Assembly (NCBI GenBank): GCA_016280855.1
Contig: JAEEHP010000073.1
Span: forward strand, 1-64,000
Direction of reading: 5' to 3'
Length of the DNA stretch: 64,000 nucleotides
From: Bacteroidaceae bacterium
GTDB lineage: Bacteria; Bacteroidota; Bacteroidia; Bacteroidales; Bacteroidaceae
Below are positions 29,401 to 42,000 of this stretch, piece after piece. The position numbers were made by a program, and so were the translations under genes. Each line of letters starts with the position of its first letter. The first letter of the stretch is position 1. The notes beneath the pieces were generated by a model. It did not search any database, was not told the origin of the DNA, and saw nothing but the letters and a program-made list of their open reading frames with translations.

Positions 29401-32400
29401 CCCGGCGACCACTCATGGAGCTTACTCGAAAGTTATATCCCTGGCGACAGCGTGCGCGCAGATGCCAGCCAGAAGCTGCTGCCCGAGAACGGCGTGATCG
29501 AGCTGCCGTTGGATATGACCGCATCGAAGTGGAAAGACGGAACCTATCAGTTCCGCGCCCGTAGCTCAGCTAAGTTTGCCGGCAGTCCTGTGACTTCCGA
29601 GAGCGAGGTGCTGACATTAGTGAAAGACGTACAGCGCCCGCAGCTGTTCGGCGCAGCTAACCCGAACGACGGTATCCTGAATGCCGGCGACGAGATCAGC
29701 CTGACGTTCAACGAAGATATCCAGAAGGCTATGCTGACGGATAACAACATCCAGGTGAGCGGCGTCTTGAACGGTGCCGAGGTGCAACACGACGTAGCCC
29801 TGTCGGCACAGAACACCGAGCGTGCGGCCTACACCGAGGCTAGCTACAACTTGAGCGAGAAAGACTTCTCGGTGGATATGTGGGTACGCGCGTCCTCGAC
29901 CGGCGACATCTTTATTCACGGCACAGGTGACAATAAGTTCAAGATGAGCGTAGATGACACAGACCACATCGTGGCAACCATCGGCGACACAACTGTTGTA
30001 TCCGATGAAGCCATCGATAAGGATGAGTGGACATTCCTGACGTTCTCATACAAATACAAGCAAGGTGACAGCCGTCTGAGCGCTCGCGCCGTGACAGCCA
30101 ACGGCAGGAGGTTCCTTTTCGCCAACAGGAAGGTTAAGGACTACACTGGCACAGGCGCTATTACGCTGGGTCAGAATTTCTCGGGTGCTATCCATGAACT
30201 GGTGCTCTGGGACAAGTCCCGCGACATGAACGAAGCTCAGGCTGAGATGTACTACACGAAGAAGCCTTCGACGCCTCAGCTTATCGGTTACTGGAAGATG
30301 GACGAAGGCAATGGCAGTGAAATACGTGACTACGCTCGCAACCGCCATATGACAGTGCCGGGCAGCACGTGGTACCTGAACAACGACAACAAGGCTGTGA
30401 GCCTCGACGGTACGAAGACCGTGAAGCTCGACATCTCGGCTTGCAGCGTGGCAGACACTGAAGACTACGCTGTGGAGATGTGGTTCAAGGGCGCCAAGGC
30501 CGACCAGGCCGCTGCCAGCACGCTGTTCTCCGCTGCCAACACGTCAGTGAGTATCGGCTTCAATGCCGCCGGCGCCCTGACGATGAATGCTGGTGGAACA
30601 GAGGTTGAGCTGACTGAAAAGGAATACCTCGACAACGCATGGCACCACTTGGCCCTGAACGTGCTTCGCAACGGTAACGCCACGGTTTATGTCGATGGCA
30701 CACCCGTGAAGACCCTGTCGGCAACGACCGTTCCTACCCTCGAAGGTGCTTGGCTGTACCTCGGTTCGAAGGGCGGCAGTGATGCCTTCTTCAAGGGTGC
30801 TGTTGACGAGGTGCGCTTATGGAATGCTTCGATGACCGGTGACCTGCTCACCAGCCAGCGCACGCAACGCCTCAACGGCGACGAGAGCGGTCTGGTAGCT
30901 TACTACTCCTTCGAGGCACTGACGCGCAACCCGAACAACGGTATCATCTCTTCTGTCGGCAATGCAAAAGACTTGTGCACCGGCACGAAGGAAGCGACAA
31001 TGAACACGGGCGAACTGCCGTTCGTCGATGAGGCTCCTGCCTTGAAGGTGAAGCCCGACGCTACGAACGTACAATTCAACTATGTGGCCAACGAGCGCAG
31101 CATCATCATCACGCTGAACGAGACACCTGCCCGCTTAGAGGGCTCTACCCTGCAGTTCACCGTGCGTTCCGTACAGGATATGAACGGCAACGAATCGGCA
31201 GCTGTGAAGTGGACGGCTTACGTTCGCCAGAACAACCTGCTCTGGAAGGGAGATACGGAAGTGAGCGTTGAGCAGCAAGTGGGCGAGAGCACCACGTTCG
31301 ATGTCGCCTTCGTCAACGAGAGCGGCAATTCCGAGAACTGGACGCTGACGAACCTGCCCACATGGCTCACCGCCAGCGCTACCAGCGGCACGCTGAAGGC
31401 TCAGCTGTCGAAGGCCATCACCCTGACAGTCGATCCGAGCACGCCTGTAGGCAAGTATGAGCAAACCATCTACCTGACCGGCAACGACAACATCAGCGAA
31501 CCGCTGACCATCTCGCTGAAGGTGAAGGCCGAGGAGCCCGACTGGGCAGTCAATCCCGCCGACTACGAGCTGTCGATGAACGTCATCGGACAGCTGCAAA
31601 TCTTAGGCGTCCAGAGCCAGAACGAAGACGACATCGTCGCTGCCTTCATCGGTAACGAGTGCCACGGCGTAGCACATCCCGTATATATGCCTCGTTACGA
31701 CGGCTACTTCGTCACCATGGATATCTATGGCGACGGCATAGATGCCAACACTCCGTTGGAGTTCAAGGTCTTCGAGGCTGCTACGGGTAACATCTATCCC
31801 GTTGTGCGTGTCACCGCAGGCACAGAGACCAGTATCAATTTCGTGAGCAACGACTTCAAGGGTACGTATAGAAATCCTGTCATCCTGAACGCCACCGACG
31901 AAATCGAACAGAGCTTCGACCTCGTGAAGGGTTGGAACTGGATGTCGCTCGGCGTACGTCCCGACAACATGGTTACATCTGTCGTCTTTGCCAACGCGGC
32001 AGGACTTGTCAGGGAAGTGAAGAGCCTGTCGGACAATGATGAGTTTGACGGCGCAGTTTGGCTCGATTTGGAGATGAACAACTCCGAGATGTATATGGTT
32101 AAGGCTACCGCCGATTTGGCACTTCCTGTGACAGGTCATATCGTGGATGCTACGCAGACCCCCATCACCCTCGTGAAGGGTTGGAACTGGATCGGTTTCC
32201 ACCGCCTTCAGACGATGAGCTTGGGCGATGCCCTCGCCGACTGGGTAGCAGGAGACGAAGACATCATCAAGGGTCAGAAGGGCGTTGCCTACTACGACGG
32301 CTACGAATGGGTAGGCTCGCTGAAGACACTCGTTCCCGGTCAGGGTTATATGGTGAAGAATATTCACTTGGCCGATGATGCATCGTTAACATTCAACTAT

Positions 32401-32913
32401 CCGACTTCTTCCATGAAGGGTTCCGGTGCCTCACACATCAGGGCATATGAGCCAGAGTTGACTTTCGATGCCATTGATTGCCACAGCTATCCCACGAATA
32501 TGGTTGTCTGCGCACAGGTCGTCAAGGACGGGCTGCCCATCGAGGGCATTGAGGTCGGCATCTTCGCCGACGACGAATGCCGTCAGGCTGACGTGACCGA
32601 CGAACGCGGCATGATCTATGTTACCGTTCCCGGCGATGAGCCCGTGAAGCTCACCTTCCGCGTCGCCGACGGCGTGGACATCTACGACGCCATCGAAAGT
32701 GCGACCTACGAGACTGACGCCGTACTCGGCACGCCAAAGGCTCCGCTCATGATCAACCTCGACAATGCTACAGGCATCAAGAGCATCAGCGATTCGATGA
32801 CAGAATCCATGTATGACGTCGGCGGACGTAAGGTGGCCAACAGCAGAGTGGCTAACCGCACGTTGTCAAGAGGCGTTTACATCGTCAACGGACAGAAAGT
32901 CGTTGTTAAATAA
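23443..32913 (+). CDS. Giant (3156 aa) secreted surface protein with several LamG/ConA-like domains and C-terminal DVGGRKV...GVYIVNGQKVVVK motif
   Basis: LamG-like segments DFSMQMWINL, DFSVDMWVRA, DYAVEMWFKG; carboxypeptidase-regulatory-like VSGRVTYG; paralogous to the next ORF. Confidence 0.85.
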   Translation: MKTKHQHFSPPANAGFERWLRHGRHPMPRRTSNVWTRLVLVFLMLFSALPVLRAQYITDLKVMGSSSESGITSLKDAAKNQKWTVVEKDLNDNAGGWYIYLAYKTTDNANPETEYITDIVARTTNVNSFTLNGRSYYKVTAEGSNFNGDLNKEAGGAYIYLYYTKGRANLAGHYDSKRVLEKIESSNNDGSQSSGTSNYGPVCWYDAYSNAPCDVNKGCGKGSDYIYLRMYFKEQTLSIKKDPKAISGLVYNGSAQKLVTAPASGNYGTMYYKVGNGSYKTALPEATDVQKEYTVTYYLKAGSYANNSPAKSLKVRIAPPTVKSAGLDGDFDQEKRQVVLTWSAADGLYYYKNYRWYVYRGNTKLGEVHPDSTRTWIDTQYTVDNPKETYHVYYVSKDWEQEELKDDCKASVDVSTVRTVPVNNLKAVTDDTKLTLTWSSDGYPAGWGHKFKIYVDKETEPIITITPTGSDHTSFTWEHRYTDAHADRKNGTTGSGKSTVYWTEEQGLGACSPHSYRVEGVIENKTLNSASQENKAIGAATSFYSFEASKGAYAGSVKLSWHIDNQGSTASKTYIIARRTTGKESEAWTTLDRINSTDEYLLYTDETALPGIYYDYKVTAVDKCGNGEQIYTTATDIGFSQATGTVSGRVTYGASGSAVDSVDVIMTKASVSGDDAKQYQSLRINGSNAVAVWKYPNANYPKEMFQTADFSMQMWINLDEFPEAWLIRLRGTNVGAIGISKNSYPMFCCGTSPQYNFTTLSLKKGEYNHLTMTRKGNVVTFYLVEPNPDGRPIVHKETKTIHAISDLTVNPVFQMGYFNGYIDEFRIWTKCLSEEEIVGNFDRMLVGNEKDLLCYWTFDEGLNNKFFDYSREGTVYNGHHGTATNTKSSETVPSALGLKATTDTDGNYIIAGVPFSGEGTNYNIQPMKNAHDFSPQKQSRYISASSLVQNSVDFTDVSSFEVSGQVLYEGTTIPVDSVMIYVDGRAVSRNGEAVMTDEQGKFIVDVPIGNHYLTAVRDGHTFVEDGRIPADPSGLNSETMPFTSPLSGLKFTDNTLVPIVGRVVGGAIEGAKPLGFGLSENNIGKAIITLEIPDLTYMINAHEEFADNAHLVSNGYFPTKTNTPLPHPEGMPNAGDAYRTGGDYENDAKQIVITTDAVTGEFGALVPPLDYKVVSVQMVNTTGQSAYVFKADELPRINASDATNVMQDSTLTDKGEKIFFDYVAKFVQAKHTEPVLSVTQGNLPEGVYGKPTASYVNPLTQKETEVAVYTLNNNQVTYNFGYPIFGELGTYTFNLEGYEMYTNYDKDATDPKRESKVPLRDVVVTISNALSSSQEVQGVDDPEHAGEVLNLKPNQLQLDSLGKAKYQWKAGFPNIQSPYTRTLNMTYNNGAGEYKWKGTTGDGMAGIIFGDLPSGTNFTTDGPSDVEMVLHDPYGDSSFATWETGKVTVESTDTVATQTQDNSLLSTLHLGPDFSMGSGGWGFIFDTELDTTIDPALGFDRVMQHDTITTNTTTIEVTRAISTSSDPEFVGADADLYIGKSSNLLFGKARGVGLKENDQGVPEVAVSDVITIGKKFKTNFVYTQYQIENVIVPNLKTIRNGLLVWVEDVDSTLNDTSETMYVTALHEDDPNFGEPGTYRAIAPKTGGKIGVDMVGFYNDQILNWYAAIEQNEKYKVDLFKDSSAEKKNLSFGGGSENTETSTTSKTRSKTTTYTHNWTVIASLDVGFTYNGVGFNLETANNTTFEDAESETNETTTTATFSYTLADSGADDSFTMDIYPASGNHGPVFRTLGGQSSCPYEGQVLTKYYKAGKEELSAATWQIEDPELTCDNRLLTGIPTGGKAQFELKLKNNSITKTDCYFNLVPVDGANPKGALLSLPTGPIGNGRSVFVPAGEAVTMILTLEQGNLATTKYDDIQLSLQSACQDDICSTISLSAEFVPASTPVIMAIDKSVMNIGNVSDGLNIRVTGFNRYFAGLERVDLQYMAPGDHSWSLLESYIPGDSVRADASQKLLPENGVIELPLDMTASKWKDGTYQFRARSSAKFAGSPVTSESEVLTLVKDVQRPQLFGAANPNDGILNAGDEISLTFNEDIQKAMLTDNNIQVSGVLNGAEVQHDVALSAQNTERAAYTEASYNLSEKDFSVDMWVRASSTGDIFIHGTGDNKFKMSVDDTDHIVATIGDTTVVSDEAIDKDEWTFLTFSYKYKQGDSRLSARAVTANGRRFLFANRKVKDYTGTGAITLGQNFSGAIHELVLWDKSRDMNEAQAEMYYTKKPSTPQLIGYWKMDEGNGSEIRDYARNRHMTVPGSTWYLNNDNKAVSLDGTKTVKLDISACSVADTEDYAVEMWFKGAKADQAAASTLFSAANTSVSIGFNAAGALTMNAGGTEVELTEKEYLDNAWHHLALNVLRNGNATVYVDGTPVKTLSATTVPTLEGAWLYLGSKGGSDAFFKGAVDEVRLWNASMTGDLLTSQRTQRLNGDESGLVAYYSFEALTRNPNNGIISSVGNAKDLCTGTKEATMNTGELPFVDEAPALKVKPDATNVQFNYVANERSIIITLNETPARLEGSTLQFTVRSVQDMNGNESAAVKWTAYVRQNNLLWKGDTEVSVEQQVGESTTFDVAFVNESGNSENWTLTNLPTWLTASATSGTLKAQLSKAITLTVDPSTPVGKYEQTIYLTGNDNISEPLTISLKVKAEEPDWAVNPADYELSMNVIGQLQILGVQSQNEDDIVAAFIGNECHGVAHPVYMPRYDGYFVTMDIYGDGIDANTPLEFKVFEAATGNIYPVVRVTAGTETSINFVSNDFKGTYRNPVILNATDEIEQSFDLVKGWNWMSLGVRPDNMVTSVVFANAAGLVREVKSLSDNDEFDGAVWLDLEMNNSEMYMVKATADLALPVTGHIVDATQTPITLVKGWNWIGFHRLQTMSLGDALADWVAGDEDIIKGQKGVAYYDGYEWVGSLKTLVPGQGYMVKNIHLADDASLTFNYPTSSMKGSGASHIRAYEPELTFDAIDCHSYPTNMVVCAQVVKDGLPIEGIEVGIFADDECRQADVTDERGMIYVTVPGDEPVKLTFRVADGVDIYDAIESATYETDAVLGTPKAPLMINLDNATGIKSISDSMTESMYDVGGRKVANSRVANRTLSRGVYIVNGQKVVVK

Positions 32914-32918
32914 AAAAG

Positions 32919-32992
32919 ACTCACCCCCAACCCTGCCTCTCCCCCAACCCCTCCCCCGAAAGGGAGGGGAGAAGGGGAGAGAAGAAGGGGGC
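32919..32992. repeat. GC-rich palindromic element, copy F, between the two giant genes
   Basis: CTCTCCCCcaaCCCCTCCCccgaaaGGGAGGGGagaaGGGGAGAG hairpin core. Confidence 0.8.
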
Positions 32993-33007
32993 TAAAAATT
33001 TAATATT

Positions 33008-36000
33008 ATGAAAAGGAAAGACTATTTATCAAAACAATGGTGGCGGGTCACACTACTATTGCTGGCCTGCCTCATCGGAGGCAGCAGCCCGACGTGGGCC
33101 ATCGCATTCGTCAATGAGGGCTACACAGCCATCACCAGTACACCTGCCAATGACAACGGTACTTACAAACAACCGTACTTCGAAATGAAGATGGTGTACT
33201 ACGACAATACGAATGACGCCCTATGTTACTGGCAAAGTGCGCCGGAGATCTATGTGGACGGTGTACTGGTGTGCTATGGCACCGAAATAGGCAATTTCGG
33301 AGCTAACGGTGGAAAAAAAGCATCCGAAGCAGCTAACAGTGGAGTCCTCTGGTGGGGCAATATTCACGACAAGACGGTGGACGGTGTGACCTATCGTGTG
33401 CGCTTCCACAGTCCTTTCGTCTCGCAGACTTGGTCTGGCCACCAGAAATATTCGTGCTATATGCGCGTTTATATCAGCAGTATGGAGTCGAACTCGTATC
33501 ATGAGGTACGCTTCAAGGGTCAATGGATGTATGCAGGGGGTCTCACTAACGTCAACGCTGCTTATGCGTTCAGGGCTCCCACGATGTGGGCCGACAACGT
33601 TGCACTGACAGCAGACATGACCGACTACCAGACACTGTCTCTGAGCGGTAACTTGAACTACAACTACGGTCCAACGTTAGTGGGCTTGAAGCCCGGCGGT
33701 GAAGGTAACGCACCGACGGTGGCGTCGACCTACAGACCGCACCGATATGTGGAGACATCGAATCTCGTTTCAGCGAAGCGATATGAATGGCACACGAGCA
33801 CGTTCAGTGGAGTGTCGTATGCATATACCCGCCAGAACTTGAGCCATAAGAACGGTTCGATAGCTGCAGTGGAATACTCGCTCCCTGTGGAGGACAACGG
33901 TTTCACCACCAATTTCTACAAATGGTACGAAGTGGGCGTCCCTGGATTCGCACTGCCTATAAACCTTGAAGTGAAAAGCAAGGATCCGTGGACAAAGAAG
34001 ATCGAGCTGACATGGGATGTTGACGTCGACTGGATGGTCGTAAACAACAATCGGCGTAGCAAAGAGGGTAAATGGGTGATTTATCGCGACAATAATGAGA
34101 TAGGCTCCAAGGCCTACGACAAGCCCACGATGACTTTCACAGATACGTCTGTGCCCGATTACGAAGTGAACCACACCTACAAGGTTGCTTTCGTGCCCAA
34201 CAATATACCGGCAGGACATAAGAACGACGATCTGGCAACCTCCCTGGGAACCTCGCTCGAACGTAACTGGTCTTTGGAGGCTCTTCCGGCGACGCTTGTT
34301 GATGACGATGCCCATGTGAAAGTGTCGTGGAAACACAGTGGTATAGAAGATGCAACGGGGTCTAACACCTACGCGCTGACGATCCACCGTTCTGATGACG
34401 ACGGTCAGACATTTAGCGGAGCTATTTACTCTTCAACGATCTCAAGCAAAGGTACGCTGGAAGGCTCGTATATTGACAACAGTGATGACCTTCGCTCGAA
34501 CCATACCTACGTTTATCAGATAAGGATCTCCTTGCTTGATAAGGAATACACGGCGGATACGCCACCCATCACGCTCGGAGGCTCACAGCTCAGGGAGTTC
34601 ACTGCATCCCGCGGCACATACAGCAATGTGGTCAAGCTCGCATGGACAGTGAAGCAGGTGGGCGGCGAAGCGACCTCGTTTGTGGTGGCACGCCGTCCGT
34701 TAGGCACTGAAGGTAACGACAAGGGGTGGCAGACTATCCACACGATCTCGGGCACGAACACATCATACAGCTACGAGGACAATACGGCTTTACTGGGCAC
34801 TTACAACGAATACCGGGTGGCCATTGTAGATAAGACTAACTCTTCGAAAATCTTTGGATCAATGACCACGGACGGTTTCGCCTACTCCACCGGTGTCGTC
34901 AGCGGACGCATCAAGTACGGCACCGGCACCGCCGTGGAGGGCGTGAAGGTTAAGCTGAAACAACAGAGCGAGAGCGGCGATTTGCTGACTTCGGGCATGC
35001 GCTCGCTGAAACTTACCGGAAGCCGTGCCGGTTTGATTCTTAAGACCGACCCCGAGACCATCCAACAGCTCTTCGGCGGCGACTTCTCGGTGCAGATGTA
35101 TGTGAATCCGAGTTTGGCCGAGATGGACGGCAGCAAGAGCAGCTACAACCTGCTGCACGCCATCCACATCTTCTACATGTCGCTCGCCAAGAACGGCAAC
35201 GCCTATAAACTCGGAGCATGGGTTGATGGTACTACGGAAACTAGCAACCTCACCATTCCCGCCGACAAGTGGAGCCAAGTGACCTTGGTGCACAACCACG
35301 ACGCGAAGACCACCATGCTCTATGTCGCCGCCGCCGACACGCTGCAGCGCGCGCTCGTCCGCAGCGGCAAGCAAATCAACTGGGCCAAGAACGGGAATAA
35401 CGACCCCATGGCGGTGGACTCCCTCGACATCTTCAGCATAGCCGGATTGGGTCAGAACGGCAACAACAACTTCCGCGGCTACGTCGATGAGTTCCGCTTC
35501 TTCACCAAGGCGCTGAGCGAGAAGGAGATCCTGCGCAACTATAACCACCCGTTGGCGGGCAACGAGGATGGTCTTGCTATCTACTATCCCTTCGACGAGG
35601 GTCTGACGAAGCAGACGATCGCCTACGACTACTCGAAGACAAACGGTGTGGCTAACGGACACCATGCACAAACCTACATTCCAGCCTATTCAGAAGCCGA
35701 GAAGCTCCCGAGCGAAGAGCAGCTGTGCATGATGAACTACACCGACTCTTTGGGCAACTACACCATTCGGGGTATACACTTCGAGGGCGAGGGAACGCCT
35801 TACAGCATCATTCCCGAATACAACATCCACGAGTTCTCGCCGTCGGCACAGTCGCGCTTCATCAGCGCATCGTCGCTGGTACACAGTGGTGTCGATTTTG
35901 AGGATGTCAGCTCGTTCCCCGTGAGCGGACGGGTGTTCTATGCAGGCACAGACTATCCTGTGGAAGGGGTCAACTTCTACGTCGATGGTACTATCTGTGC

Positions 36001-39000
36001 CAAGAACGGCGAGCTGATTGCCACCAACGCCGAAGGCGAGTTCACCATCAGCGTACCCATCGGCAATCACTTCATCGAGGCGAGAAAGAACGGCCACGTG
36101 TTTGTGAACAACGGCCGCTTCCCCGAAGACCCGAACAACACGGGTACGTTGCATAATTTTGACGGCGAACTCTACTTGGAATACCGCGACACGACGTTGG
36201 TGAACTTCACCGGGCGTGTGGTCGGTGGCGATATTGAGGGCGAAAAGCCCATCGGCTTCGCCAGAAGCACGAACAATATCGGCAGAAGCACCTTGGTGCT
36301 GCTACCGCCCAATAGCGACAAGTACCGCCTCAATGTTGTCAGGGAGGATAATGGGGGTAGCTTCAGCTACGTGAGCAATCCGGATACTGTGCCCATTCCT
36401 TCTGCCAGAAACATCATCGAGAGTACCTCGTGGCGCGGCGCGGGTGCAGACAACAGCAACAAGCTGTTCATCCGGACTGATGCCGCAACGGGCGAGTTCT
36501 CCGCTATGGTGCCTCCGCTATCCTACACCATTCAGAGCATAAAAGTTGATGCCACCGGAAAGGATCTCATCGAGAATTCCATCACTCTTGACCTCACTCA
36601 GCCTCTGTTGGAGAACAAGGACTCTCTTGAAAGCGACGACGGCAGCTTCGACTATTACACTTACCACACGATGCTCCGCCAGACCTACCACAGCACACCT
36701 ACCTTCACCGTGAAGCAGGACAAGAGGGACGATGGCGCTTATGGTATCAACGAATACACCATTAATGATATCAACGGCGAGCTGAAGGTGGAGGATATCA
36801 GCACGGGCGGCAATTACAAGTTTGGCTATCCTGTGTTCGTAAGTATGGATTCCTATATCTTCGACCTTGAGGGCTTTGAGAAGTATGAGAACAAGGATTC
36901 AGGCGTGACTGTCGAGTCGAAGGTTCCTCTTGCCGGCACCGTAGTGACCATTGCCAATGCCCTGTCCTCAGAGCAAGCGGTCTATGGTGAAAACAACGAA
37001 GCGGGAGCCGAACCGGGAAGCACCGATGGTGTGAAAGACTTCCAACTGGAGCTGGACGATGAAGGTAAGGCAAAATATGTGTGGAAGGCCGGTCTGCCCA
37101 ACATTTCCGACCCCTACACCCGTACCATCAACATCTATTACACGATAGGCAATGTAGACTACGACTGGACGGGCAATCCTTTGAATGGGATTGTACTGGG
37201 AACCTTGCCAACGGGCAACAACTTCGTCACAGCCGGTACCGACCAGCTCGACATGATTCTCCGTGATCCTCCCGGCTCCAACTCCAGCGCAGAGTGGTCG
37301 AAGGGTAGCGTTTGGTCGAGATCGGAATCGAAAGGCGGAACCTGGTCGAGTGAGACTACAGCTAAGACCACCACGCATTTCGGCACGGATACTCAAGTCG
37401 CAATAGGTGCAATTGCCCTCTACAAAATGGAAGATCTTGAGGTTAAAGCAGACTTGGATGTTGGTGTCAAGGTGACCTGTGAGGGTGAGGATGCAAAAAC
37501 TTGGAGTCGTGAAGTGACGACAACCAAGACGATCAGCACAAGCGATTCACCCGACTATGTGGGTGCTGACGGCGACATCTTCATCGGCTCGTCCACCAAC
37601 CTCATCTTCGGTATGGCACGTGGCCTTGATATCGTTCGCGATGAGAATGATCCCACCAATGCCATTCTCCATCTCGATGACGTCCTCACTGCTGGCCTGC
37701 AGTTTAATACACAATTCAGCTACACGCAGAGTTACATCGTGAACACGCTCATTCCCAATTTCAAAAAGTTGCGCAATGCGATGATTACCCCTGCTGTAAC
37801 GACAGCCGTCTATGACAGCTATGTGAATGACTCGAATCGTCCTGTCTATCTGTCCACACTGACGAGCGAAGACGAACGCTTCGGATCCAGCAATCATGAC
37901 AAAAAAGTTTGGAAAAATTTAGCAACTGCAGCCCCGTCTGAAATGGGTCCATCATATAAGATGATTGTTCCGCAAGGCTCTAACGAAGCCTACCAGGACA
38001 GTGTGGAATGGTACAACAGTCAGATCAAGGCTTGGGAAACCTATTTGGCATTTAACGAAATGCAAAAGCTTCAGGTATACCAATATCGCACTGAAGACAC
38101 CAAGAACTATTCTTTCGATGCCGGTACGACGGTAAACGAATCTGTCGAGACGAATACATCCAACGGTTCACACTATGATGTCACAACCACCGCTGTAGCC
38201 ATTGTCGGAACAAGGTTTGGCACCTCCTTCAATAAGTTAGGCGTAGAGTGGGAGATTGGCACAGAGACCGGCGGCGGCGAACATCATGAAATTGAGGAGT
38301 CAAATTCTGAGACCACTTCGTTCAGCTTTACCTTAGCCGATGACGGAGTGGACGACGCCCTTTCGGTTGATGTCTATGATGGTTGGGGGTTCAGCCCCAT
38401 CTTCCGCACACGAGGTGGTCAGACCAGCGCACCCTACGAGGGCGAGGTGGTCACTAAGTACTACGAACCGGGCAGCATCATCATGGAAGGAACGATGCAG
38501 ATTGAGGTTCCGCATATTGCAGTGGACAATCCCGTCGTAAACAGTGTTCCCTCTGGTTCTGCCGCAGAATATACGCTACAGTTGTCCAACGCTTCTGAGA
38601 TTGGTGCCGACGTCGTTTATAGGCTCTTCGTCCTCGACGAGACGAACCCCAACGGCGCTCAACTCACCATCGACGGCAAGGTGCTTACCGAGTCGGGACG
38701 CCTGATTAAGGTGCCTGCCAACCAGACACTGACGAAGACGCTGCAACTGCGCCAGACCAACACCAGCGTACTTGACTACGAGAAACTGACCCTCGTGTTC
38801 GCTTCCGACTCGGAACCCGACGAGATCTTCAGCGCGGTAGATATCACGGCACACTTCATTCCGTCGTCATCACCCGTAACGCTTGCACTCAGCAATACAA
38901 TAATGAACACGCAGACGGGCGACGATCTGACGCTGACGTTCAAAGACTTCGACCGCAACTACCGAGGTCTGAAAGCCTTCCGCCTGCAGTACAAGAAACA

Positions 39001-42000
39001 GGGTTCTACCGATTGGACGATGTTCCATGAGTATCTGCTTGAGGAGACTCAGAATATGAGTTCGAACAGCGAGTTACTGCCCAAGACGGGCGGCAGCGTG
39101 AGCTACGACCTGCCGATGGCCTCCTTCTCCGACGGCGACTACCTCTTCCGTGTCGTATCTGTGAGCGAATATGGTTCAGGCGAGATCACACGTGAGAGCA
39201 ACGAGGTAGCCCTCGTGAAGGATATGGAGCGCCCGCGCCCGTTAGGTCAACCCGAACCCACTGACGGCATCTTCGACATCGGCGACGAGGTGAGCCTTAA
39301 CTTCAACGAGGCCTTCCTGAAGGGAGAACTGACCAAGATCAAGAACTTCAGCATCACCGGCGTACTCAACGGCGCTGAGCTCGCTCATGAGACAGCACTC
39401 TCTATGCAAGGAACTGATGTTGCAGCACAGACAGAGGCCAGCATCAACCTGAATGAGAAGGACTTCAGTATCGACACATGGGTGAACATCACCGGTGAAG
39501 GCACACTGCTGAGCCATGGACAAGCCGACGACAAACTGACCGTGGGTACCAATGCCGACGGCAAGCTGGTGATTGAGATAGCAGGTCAAACCTATACTTC
39601 AACCAACGCCGTTCCTAAGAACGAATGGGCGTTCCTGACGATGAACGTTACCGCCGCCGGTAAGCTGAATGCCAACGTGGCTACCGCCAACGAGACCATC
39701 ACGCTCTTCAACAGCCAAGATGTGGTTGCTTACAAGGGCAACGGTCCGATTGCTGTCGGTAGCGGCTCCACCGGAGCGATGCACGAGTTGCTGCTCTGGG
39801 ACGAGGCTCACGATATGACCACGGCTCTGCTGAACCGTTCGAAGTCGAAGAGCCCATCGACACGCCACCTCATCGGCTATTGGAAGATGGACGAGGGCGA
39901 AGGCAAGAGCATCCGCGACTACGCCCGCAACCGTCACATGACAATGCCCAACGAGACATGGTACCTGAACAACGAGAATAAGGCTGTTGCCCTTGACGGA
40001 CAGAGCTATCTGAGCATGTTTACCGGCAGTTTGCCTTACACCACTGCCGATGACTACGCCATCGAGTTCTGGATGCGCGGTGACAAGCAGACGGGCGAGG
40101 TTCAGCTGCTGCAGGCCGGTAAGGTTGGCCTGTGGCTCGACAGCGAAGGCGTGCTTCAGCTGACTAGCACTGTTAACGATACTCCCGTGACACTGGCTTC
40201 CACCAGCGGCGATCTGACCGACAACGCATGGCACCATGTGGCACTGAACGTGCTGCGTCAGGGAGCAGCTGCCATCTACGTCGATGGTGAGCGCAAGCTG
40301 ACGACCAGTGCCTCCAACGTGGGCAATATCGCTACTGACCATATCATCGTGGGCGCAAAGCGCACAGCCACTTATCCCAATGGCATCTTGACGTACACCT
40401 ACGACAGCGGCTTCAAGGGCGAAGTGGACGAGATCCGCGTATGGGATGCTACGCTGAATGCCAACTTCCTGAATGCGAACCGCAAGGTACGCCTGACAGG
40501 AATTGAGCCCGGGCTCGTAGCCTACTATCCCTTCGAGACGCAGGGTCTTAATGCGTATAGCGTACTCGTCACTACCGGCACCGACGAGGACTTCACTGGT
40601 ACCGGCATAAATGCAGAACTCATGACCATCGACGATCAAGTCTCAGCAATCAATTATGTTGATGAAGCTCCTGCACTGCGCAAGAAGCCCGTGGAGACCA
40701 ATGTCAGCTTCAACTTCACGGCGAGCAACGAGAAGATCGTCATCGACATCGATGAGGATCCCGCCGCCATTGAGGGTTGCACCTTAAACTTCATCGTACG
40801 CGAAGTGCGCGATGTTAACGGCAACTTCTCCATGCCTACCGTATGGTCGGCCTTTGTCAACCGCAAGCAGCTTGTCTGGAAGGATGACGTTGTCGCCATT
40901 GAGCAGCACGTGAACACGGGTAGTTCTGTGACGGCAACGCTCGTCAACAAGGGTGGCCAGCAGCAGATGTGGACGTTGAGCGGACTGCCTTCGTGGATCA
41001 CCGTTGCCAGTGACTATGGCACGACGAACCCGCTGGCCGAGAGCACCATCACGTTCAATGTCGCTCCCGATGCACCTCTTGGACGACATGAAGTGACCGT
41101 CTATGCTTCGGACAACGACAATATCGACGTGCCGCTGACCATCAATGTTAAGGTGACTGGCGATGTGCCCGATTGGGCAGTGAACCCAGCCGACTACCAG
41201 GAGACGATGAATGTCATCGGAACGCTGAATATCCTCAATGTACGTTCACAGAACGAGGATGATATCATTGGCGTATTCATCAAAGACGAATGTCGCGGTG
41301 TAGCTCATCCGTCCTATGTCAAGCGCTATGATGGCTACTTCGTCACCATGGATATCTACGGCAACAGTGATGAAAGTCAAAATGAAACGCTAGAGTTCAA
41401 GGTCTTTGAAGCCTCCACGGGTGTTATCTATCCCGTTGTCAAGTCTTCGCAGGACGGTAGCGAGTTCGTCTTCAAATTCGTGTCCAACGACTTCCGTGGC
41501 ACATACAAGAACCCCGTTACCCTCAATGCCACGGACGAAATCGAGCAGGATATCGCTCTGGAAAAGGGCTGGAACTGGATTTCGCTGAGCGTGAAGCCCG
41601 ATGACATGGTGACATCAGTCGTGTTCGCCAAGGCAGCAGGACGCGTCAGTGAGGTGAAGTGCCTGTCGGATAATGATCAGTATGACAACGGAACATGGTT
41701 CGACATGGAAATGAACAATTCCGAGATGTACCTGACCAGTGCTACAGAATCCTTCACGCTGAATGTGACCGGTCACCGTGTGAAGCCCGAGAATGAGGTC
41801 ATTCCATTCAATAAAGGCTGGAACTGGATTGCCTACAATGGTCAGCGCGTCATCAGTCTGGCTGATGCCCTCGCAGAGATGGATCCGCAGGACGGTGACA
41901 TCATCAAGGGACAGAAGGGTGTGGCCTACTACGATGAGTACGAATGGATAGGCTCGCTGAAGACGCTCGTTCCTGGAAAGGGCTACAAGACGAATAACAC